Source of the DNA: Thelonectria olida | Lineage: Eukaryota > Ascomycota > Sordariomycetes > Hypocreales > Nectriaceae | Length of the DNA stretch: 64,000 nucleotides | Direction of reading: 5' to 3' | Assembly: GCA_020736575.1 (NCBI GenBank) | Contig: JAGPYM010000002.1 | Coordinates: 2,170,001 to 2,234,000, forward strand | Part shown: positions 57,001 through 64,000 of the stretch, one piece after another | Numbering within the stretch: position 1 is the stretch's first letter | Layout: every line of letters starts with the position of its first letter | The notes under the pieces: generated by a model | Seen by the model: the letters and a program-made list of their open reading frames with translations, nothing else | Told to the model about the DNA's origin: nothing | The model's database searches: none | Position numbers and translations under genes: made by a program

Positions 57001-57839
57001 ACATGTTGGCTCGTCACCCACGCGTCTGTCTTCCATCCCTCTCTTGGCCATGGCTGTTTGATCCTCATCTCCGAGCATGCAATCAACCATGTCAGCTCCG
57101 AACTCCTGCATGAAACGTCGTGGATGATTCTGTTGAAAGACACCAACCGGTTCCGGCGTATCCATGCCGGCTTCCGTCACTTCTACATGCAACACCAACA
57201 AACAACATCAACACTTTGCACAGGTTGAACGACAAGATTACAGTAGTCGGGGACGTGCCTAGGTGTCTTCTTTTTCATTCTCTAGTCTCTCGTAACCTCT
57301 TATGTCCCATAATTAATCCACCTAACGACAAGAAGAACTATAATATAATGCGCCGTCGAGAAGTCCAAGCATCTCCCAAAGGCTGTATAAGACAGTTAAG
57401 GTCAATATGCTCCGTAAAAATCCTTAATCCTTGCATACAAAGGCTTGACGAAAAAGAGTCGATCCCAGTGTAGACGCCTCGTGGCGTCGTTCTTGTCTCC
57501 CTCGATAAATTACTCACACATATGCGGCGTTTCCCTGTTCCCGTCCTGTCCTCGTCTCTTCGAGCCAGTTGCTGTCCCATTTCCGCTTCTCAGAAACAGT
57601 GACGCGGGTGCCCACATCATGAACCAAACAGATATTTCCGCTCCATGGTCCCCTTTTTCCCTACGACAAACGAAAGTGATCGGGTATAACGCAAACAAAC
57701 CCCGTTCCTTTGAAACAGTGTCCCTTTCCCCAACGCCGCTTGCTTTGCTAAAATTCGACTTCCCTTTGCTTGTCCACAATAAAAAAAAATGCACAAAGAA
57801 AAACCGGAAAAAATTCTTCCACTTCCGTCTTTACAACCT
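54078..57839. other. Long intergenic region
   Basis: 3.8 kb between the start of the fucosyltransferase gene and the kinesin stop. The left 800 bp is purine-rich on the plus strand (pyrimidine-rich leader on the minus strand), with an (AG)9 run at 54627-54644. The middle (55.2-56.7 kb) has only short frames on both strands. The right part is T/C-rich 3' region. Overlapping plus and minus frames at 56715-57201 have no motif. No gene supported. Confidence 0.45.
54627..54644 (+). repeat. (AG)9 microsatellite
   Basis: A perfect AG dinucleotide run in the likely leader of the fucosyltransferase gene. Confidence 0.85.
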
Positions 57840-60741
57840 CTATGCCTCCACCAGTGTAGGCTTGCTGGCTGGCTCAACTGGTGACGGCGTTGGACTCTGA
57901 CGCAACGGCTCTAGAGTTGTCGCAGGTTCTGGCAAAGTATCTGCCTTCGCTCCGCTTGCCAGTCGCACACTTCCTCGCTTGCCTCGAACCACCTGTCCGG
58001 AATCTACTCGGTCTTGGAGCATCTCGTCCAGCATCTTGTTCATCTCGTCCACTCCTCGGGTTCTCTTCTTCTCAGCTTCAGGAACTAATGGGCTACCAGG
58101 CATCGAGTGTGCCTCCTGCGAGAGTGGCGACCGAGGCTCCGTCGTTGCTTCGGCCGTATCTCGCGATCGCGCAGCACTTCGCAGTGCAGCCAGCATTCGG
58201 TCTTTGTCGTCCAACCTAGCCCGGAGATCCGCAATTTCGTTATCTTTCTCTCGAAGCGCAGATGCTACACTGTGATCCTCTCCAACCATGATAGCCTTAT
58301 TAGGGGTAGCAAAGCCCACCGAGGTACGTGATGAGCTTGCCCGTCGGGCTTGGAGAAGTCGCTTCTCGAGGGTAGCAATGTATCGGTTCTTGTCAGCAAG
58401 GTCCGCCTGCAGAGCACGGTTCTGTGCCGCAAAAGAAGCGGTTCCATCACCAAATTCGCCGACGCTATCTTCGTCAGCTTCGCCAGAGTCGTCCGCCCCT
58501 CTGGGATTGCCACCACTTGATCGTCGCCCAATGGTCGATGTAGCTGAGGTCATTGACGAGGTTCGCTCCAATAGAGACTTCCCGCCTGTCGAGGTTGCAA
58601 CTGACGATCGGATCGATGCTGGTAGTGAAATCTGCGAGAAACGCGCATATTGCCCAAGTGAACTTATCGAGCCGTTAGAGTTGACACCAATCGACTTAGA
58701 GCTAAGGATGAGGCGATTCAGGTGGTCGATACGCTCCTTGAGTGCAGTGCGTGCCAATTGCATCTCCAGAATCTGCTCCTCATGTCGCTCTGCAGCCTCC
58801 ACCTCTCGGGCCCTCTCTTGAACTTCGTTCTGAATCCTGTCTTCCTCATCCTCGCCCTTCTTCTTATTCTTCGCTTGGGTGTTCAGTTGTTGTTTAAGCT
58901 CGAGAATCTCCATCCGGTATCGCTCGAGGAGTACACGAGCACCTCCATCGCCACCAGCACCGAGCGCTTCTTCTGCTCTCTTCGCGTGACTAACAATGTT
59001 GTTCTTCGCTCTCGAGGCGAATTTGAGAGTGTTGATAGTCTCCAGAGTGTGGTTGTTTGATGAGGCCGCACTACCTCCTGCGCCAGTCTGTATCGTGCAT
59101 AGAATGCTAACAAGGGAATTGCCCGACAAGGCTCCCTGAAGCAGTCGGGTAAGCTTGCTATCACGGTAGGGAAGATGCTTTCCGTCCTTGTCGCCACCCT
59201 TGGCTTCCTTGTCCTTCCATTCCGAGAGCTTCGCGATGACAGTTCCAAGCGTGAGCAAACTCTTGTTGATGTGAGCCCCCTCTTGCCGTCGCTCCTTTGA
59301 TTCAGCAGCTTTCTCAGAACCTGCGAGATCAATCAGACTCAAGGTAGATACTCGGACGCCACCAGGAAGAAGAGCTGAGCGCTTGCTATCCCCAGATGTG
59401 TTACCACCTGGCATCCGCTCTCGACTTTCCACCACAATCTGGACGACAGCGTGACTTCGAGAACTCCGGGCGTTGAATTGAGTGCTGGCGGTCCGTCGAG
59501 CCAGGTCTCCCCGAGCGATAACTCGCAGAAGTTGCGTTGGGCTCTGCACAATTTCCTCCTTCAGTGGCGTGGCATAAACACCCCTCTTGGCATCCTCGCG
59601 CAACTTGATCTCATCCTGCTGTACATTGCCTCCAACGCCGCTTCCAGTCGGCATGCTCAAGAGATCGTGAATCTTTTCGTTGTAAATTTCGAGGTAACTG
59701 ACTCGCAAGAGAAATTCTCGTGATGGCGTTTCGCGAATGTAGGAGAAAATATCTGTAATGGCTAATGGAATCACACCAGGTGAAGAAGCGGTTCCTTGCA
59801 TCGAAAATGTCTTGCCTGTACCGGTCATACCGTAGGCAAATACTGTTCCATGATAACCCTCCATAACTCGTCGAACCAAGCGTTTCGCAATGTGATCATA
59901 CACTCGGGAGTTATTGTCGTGAGTCGTAAAGACATTGTCTGTCACTGACGTTAGCCATCTCTAAGAATCCAATGTTACAGCGCTGCATACCATAGTAATG
60001 ATCGCCACCATCCTTGCCACGATACGATATGAGTGACTTCCGTCCATCTACCAGCCATTCGCCTTCGGTATGCCCTGCACTGTTGCCCGCATCTGGCCTC
60101 ACACGGACACTGACGAGAACATTTCCTTTTCCGTCAGCTTTGGATGCTCTCTTGTCAGTAGTTGAATCCGACTTCTGGGCTGCTCCCTCGGCAGGATCGT
60201 CGTACGTGGTCGCTGATGTAGAATATGAATCCTGTGCAGAGGAGCTCCTGCTCTGGGGTGGGGAGGAGACACTAATCAAACCATCTGACATTCGCACACT
60301 GGAGATAGACTTTCCATCTCCACTCCCGTTAAGGAAGCTAGGCGTGCTTGAGCCGATTGAACTATATGTTGAGTCTTTGCTTGGGCCCTTTGACTTTCGA
60401 ATAGACCGGTTCTTCTCCAGAGACCGAGGGCTTTGTGGTACGCCATTCGGCGGCTGAGGGAATGAGTTGATGCTGACGCTCTTCCGGATTGTCTTTCCAC
60501 CATTAGTTGTCCCTACCCCAAGCTTAGTTTGTGGGAGAGCTGTTGTGGGAGCTGGGCCAGGAGGTGCTAGGCTCATCGTAGAAGGTGTCCTCAAGCCCGA
60601 TCGAGGAGTGCCAGGCGCTGACTTTGGTGTATTTGGAATGTTTCCAGTGCTCTTGCGAGTCTTGCTCACAGGCAAGGCTGGGAGAGCCATGTTGGGCGGA
60701 CCGAGAGAAGGCCGAGACGGTCGCGGTAATGCCGTCGTCAT
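57840..60741 (-). CDS. KIP2: Kinesin-7 motor protein (Kip2/KipA type)
   Basis: Exons 60741-59991 and 59938-57840 (949 residues), 52-nt intron with GTATGC donor, joining GGDHYY to DNVFTTHD. Residues 1 to about 210 are Ser/Pro-rich and basic, as in Kip2 proteins that bind microtubules through this tail. The motor starts near 213 (NVLVSVRVRPD). The P-loop GMTGTGKT is at 287-294, followed by the switch I NARSSRSH and switch II LIDLAGSEKA. A neck and two coiled-coil stretches follow, then Ser-rich linkers and a second coiled coil (RALQADLADKNRYIATLEKR). Kip2/KipA is a plus-end-directed motor that carries plus-end and polarity factors along cytoplasmic microtubules. All nucleotide motifs are intact. 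Confidence 0.93.
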
Positions 60742-63700
60742 CGTGAATATGGCAGATGTTGCCGGAAAAAAAAGAAGATCAAAGGAGGGAACGCTCACAG
60801 GTCTTGCGCAGAAGACCTGGTGCAATGTCTATTTGGGCTCTTCGAATGGTTCAACCGTCCATGAACTCCCTCGACACCACGACGACACAAGTGTTGGTTT
60901 CAATCAATGTCACACCACGACCCGCCAAGGGTGCGCGCAGTTGAGACCAAATCGATAGTGTGCAGGCGTCGCCTGGGAGCGGATTTAAAGCGTCCGGTCG
61001 ATCAAGGGAGGAGGCTTGTCGTCGAAACGTTGGTGTGTGACGAAGATGGGAGAGGTGGGTGTTGCTCGTGGGATTCGGTTGGTCTGAGGCATGTACCCGT
61101 TAGTGGCGCTGGGACAGCCGACGACAGAAGGGTTGATGGGTGCAGAAATGCCAACAGCGTCTTCCAAGTACACTTGTGAAGCGATGACGAAGAGGGGTCT
61201 GAATAGAACTATATTCAAATAGACTTACGACGGGAAAGAAGACGCAGGGCTCAAAGGGGGGTCGAGTTGAAAGGGGCTGCGCCGAAGGGTCGAGGAAGAG
61301 CAGTCGGAGCGTCGAGATGATCAAGAGTAGGCACGAATACAGCGAATGTGAAACCCCTCTCGCAAAAAGCAAAGACACTGGCCCAGGGCGCCCAAACTTC
61401 TCAAGTTGCCGAGTCCAAGTTTGGTGGCTAGGGAGGGAGTTAGCGCACCAGGCGAGCAAGACAGCAGGTCGGGTTTTCGTCACTCGGGCACGGTGACGAT
61501 GTCGAGCCAGGACAAGGACGCAGAGGAAAGATGGGGGAGACTCGAGGAGGGCCTTGGAGGCAACACGGTCCACGGTCCACGGTCCACGGATCAAGATCAA
61601 GGCCTGGCAACGCGGCGGCTGGCGAGGGATATGCTGGTCTAGTGGAGAGATGCCTTGTTGCTCCCTGTTGGTCCTTGGTCCAGGCGGGAGCCGACGTCGC
61701 CGCCGGTGTCGATGCTAGCGGCTTTCAGGGTGGACGTGAACGATAAATGAGTGTGCTAATTGCCCGTGGCTACGTCGAGGATGGAGGACGAAGTACAGCA
61801 AGTGCCGCTTGGTGAAAGGTGGGGAGCCCGTCCGTCAGCTCGAAGAAGAAAAAAGGCTGGGGGGCTGCCACGCTCTGTTCCAGCTGCTGGGAGTGTGATG
61901 GCCCTCGAGTGGTGACTGGTGAATCGTGATGGAGGGACTTGCGAGGGAATGTCCAAAGCGCAGGCGGGTCCCACCTTGACAGCGAGAAGAATGAGTGGAG
62001 TGGCGTGACGTCGAGCGGAGAGAAGCGGGGAGATGTTTCGGAAATGGAATGAGAGAGAGCGACTATTTGCACAAAAGAAGGAAGGGACAAAGTATGGAAA
62101 GTAAAAAGAAAGAAAGTCGAGAAACAGAGGATCAGGGAAACGGTGTGCAATGTTTGGGTCTGGGGGGTCTTTCGGGGGTGATGGATCAAATGGGTTGTGT
62201 GATTTGGCTCACAAAAGTGTGATGCGCGAGGTACTTGGTGCTATTACGGTACAGGCCCGCTGAGGAATTCATTAGGCATTACAGATTATCCCAGGCCCAG
62301 ATGGAACAAGGTTGTTTGCTGAGAAAAAGGGCAAAGGGTCCATCATCATCACCAAGTGACTCCTTCTCAGCACCCTGGACTCCTCTCCCTTACCCAGCTT
62401 GAGTGTGTACAGGACTAGCGTCCATGGATGGTACTTGTGCTGGCGCAGCAATCTCCCTGCGTCTTCGGGTACCTTGGCATCCGTCTTCACCCATGAAAGT
62501 CCACCAACAGCGCTGTGAGATGGTCAAGATTGCCAGAAAACATGAAGCCGGCTACTGTAATTGCGATATGCGCGCCCGGGGGGCCGTCAATCTGGGTCGC
62601 TCAAAGCCTTGTCCAAGGGTTACTCAAGGGTTGCTCAAGGTTGAGCCAACCCCGGGGCTCGGAGATGGCTTCAAGGGCGGGCAGCACTAGGGGGGCAGGC
62701 AAGAAGACCATCTTGCGTTCGCCGCTTCACCACGGACGGGTTCCAGGGATGCAGCATCCTTCGTAACGTCAAAGTGGCCTAGCTGAAGGGTGCTAGACGG
62801 GATGTAATTTGAGAATGGCACTGTTGCGGGGGGGAGTTGAGCAGTTTGTGGTTGGTTAGTGGACCAATCCCTTGGGAGGTTTCTGGGCGGCCGGAAGATA
62901 TTTATTAGACGAGGAAGAAGCAGAAGAAGCTCATCAGCTGCTCTCTCAAATATTGTGTTATACTACGTATCCATACTTCATAATTATTTCACGTTAGTGC
63001 TCAGCTGAGGTTGCAACCAGCATTCGTACCTACTACGTACCTAGGATGAGCTGCCCGATGATATGCAGTCAAAGTCAAGGTTGCGCTTGCAAATAACCTC
63101 CCTGATCCACTTGCACTCTCCCTCCCAACCTCCCCCTGGTCACAGTGTGGTTCCGTCTAACATCATCCCTGACGTGTTCCATAACTTCCATTTCCTCCTG
63201 CATGCTTCAACATTGACGTCCAATTGCAATATATCATCTTCAGTTTCCTTCATCAAACGCCGTTCTGCTGCTACCCGCGCTGAGAAGCACTTACAAGACT
63301 TATTTGCCAAGCCCTCCACCGTTCATTGGCAGCTTGCACTCATCCCGTCGGCTTTAATTAATCCTCGCTCCGGCCCGCCCGCCCTTGGTTCATTCGTGTC
63401 CCTCCCTGTCGCTGCTGCGATGAAACATGTCGCCAAGGAGAGACATTCCGACTTACCTTGCATATTTATATTAATTCCTCACATGCGCACACACATACGA
63501 ATACATTCATATGCGAAAGCCGTGCACAAGACACGCGCCCTGGCTCCCGTCTCCCGTGTCCGTCCGAACTCTTTCCATCCTACCCCGCCGCCACGACAAG
63601 CCATTTCCGCCGCCCTCGATTCGCAACGAGTCTCTCCCTTCTCTCACCTTCTCGCTTATTGTCGTTGAGCTGATGCAACTTGCCGACCGGATTGGTTGGC

Positions 63701-64000
63701 AGGAAAAAAATTGAATGGATTGACCAAACCATCTTGAGATAGCCTCGAGAGTCAGGCAGCCTCATGCGTCCTACCCCTGCTTGCCCGGCGACCATCTGGA
63801 CTCTTTGCGGCTAGTTCATTACCCCCTGGGTGAATGTGCCCAGCCAACGAAGGGACAAGGAGCAAACCACCACTCAACACTGTATGTTGACATACCCCTT
63901 AGTTACAGTTGACCTTCGCAGTACTTCCAGGATATCGCCGACCATTGCGCGTGACCGAGGGGCAATCGGTCCTCGGGATGCGATTCACCCTCTCTGCGTC
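60742..64000. other. Kinesin promoter and probable leader of a gene beyond the edge
   Basis: 3.3 kb. From 60742 to about 62100 the minus strand is pyrimidine-rich, a long kinesin leader or promoter. An ACGGTCC heptamer repeat lies at 61565-61589. From about 63100 to 63670 the plus strand is C/T-rich, resembling the leader of a plus-strand gene that starts past 64000. The 201-codon plus frame at 63063-63668 is His/Ser/Pro-rich with no motif and is not called a gene. Confidence 0.45.
61565..61589. repeat. Heptamer repeat ACGGTCC, three and a half copies
   Basis: Three exact ACGGTCC units and a partial fourth (ACGG). Confidence 0.9.

Noticed and set aside
63063..63668. 201-codon plus frame near the right edge
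   Set aside because: His/Ser/Pro-rich translation of a C/T-rich tract that looks like a leader; no motif.

Overview
This is a 64 kb stretch of nuclear DNA from a filamentous ascomycete (Pezizomycotina, most likely a Sordariomycete; I cannot fix the genus from the sequence alone). Support comes from short introns (mostly 46-77 nt) with GTRAGT-type donors and CTRAY branch points, wide CT-rich leaders, a PTH11-like receptor, a CYP51B-type sterol demethylase, a PL4 pectin lyase and large intergenic gaps. I see 21 well-supported protein genes, one partial at the left edge, one tRNA-Arg(ACG), and two weak candidate genes. I see no transposon, CRISPR array, secondary-metabolite backbone gene or virus.

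Layout. 1-4.6 kb: a partial C2HC zinc-finger protein and a four-repeat annexin with a Pro/Gln/Gly/Tyr-rich tail, both on the minus strand. 6.5-13.1 kb, plus strand: a run of surface or secreted proteins, namely a Thr/Ser-rich mucin-like protein, a 79-residue single-span membrane protein, a small GPI-type protein with a CBM19-like cysteine motif, and a secreted rhamnogalacturonan lyase with two galacturonate-response-like sites upstream. 13.8-20.5 kb: an SDR dehydrogenase and a Pro-rich coiled-coil protein. 21-25.4 kb, minus strand: two lineage-specific unknowns, the tRNA, and a secreted alpha/beta hydrolase. 27.3-30.2 kb: a seven-span PTH11-like receptor converging on a two-span mitochondrial protein.

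32.4-37.7 kb is a housekeeping block: verprolin (actin), mitochondrial ribosomal protein mL54, complex I subunit NDUFB10-like, and the nucleolin-like protein Nsr1/Gar2, the last two divergent from a 453-bp shared promoter. 40.7-49.6 kb, plus strand: a tail-anchored-type acidic protein, CYP51, a DUF3074 START-like protein and a coiled-coil protein. 49.9-60.7 kb, minus strand: TFIID subunit TAF7, a type II membrane GT23-like fucosyltransferase and a kinesin-7 (Kip2 type). The last 3.2 kb is mostly kinesin promoter plus what looks like the leader of a plus-strand gene beyond the right edge.

The genes are not one pathway. The only local theme is the 6.5-13.1 kb group of secreted or cell-surface proteins. 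The observations most worth following are regulatory: paired CCNCCAAT sites before the pectin lyase, TCGTATA-type sites before CYP51, and a triple 13-bp repeat before the SDR gene. I did not find a convincing previously undescribed multi-gene system.
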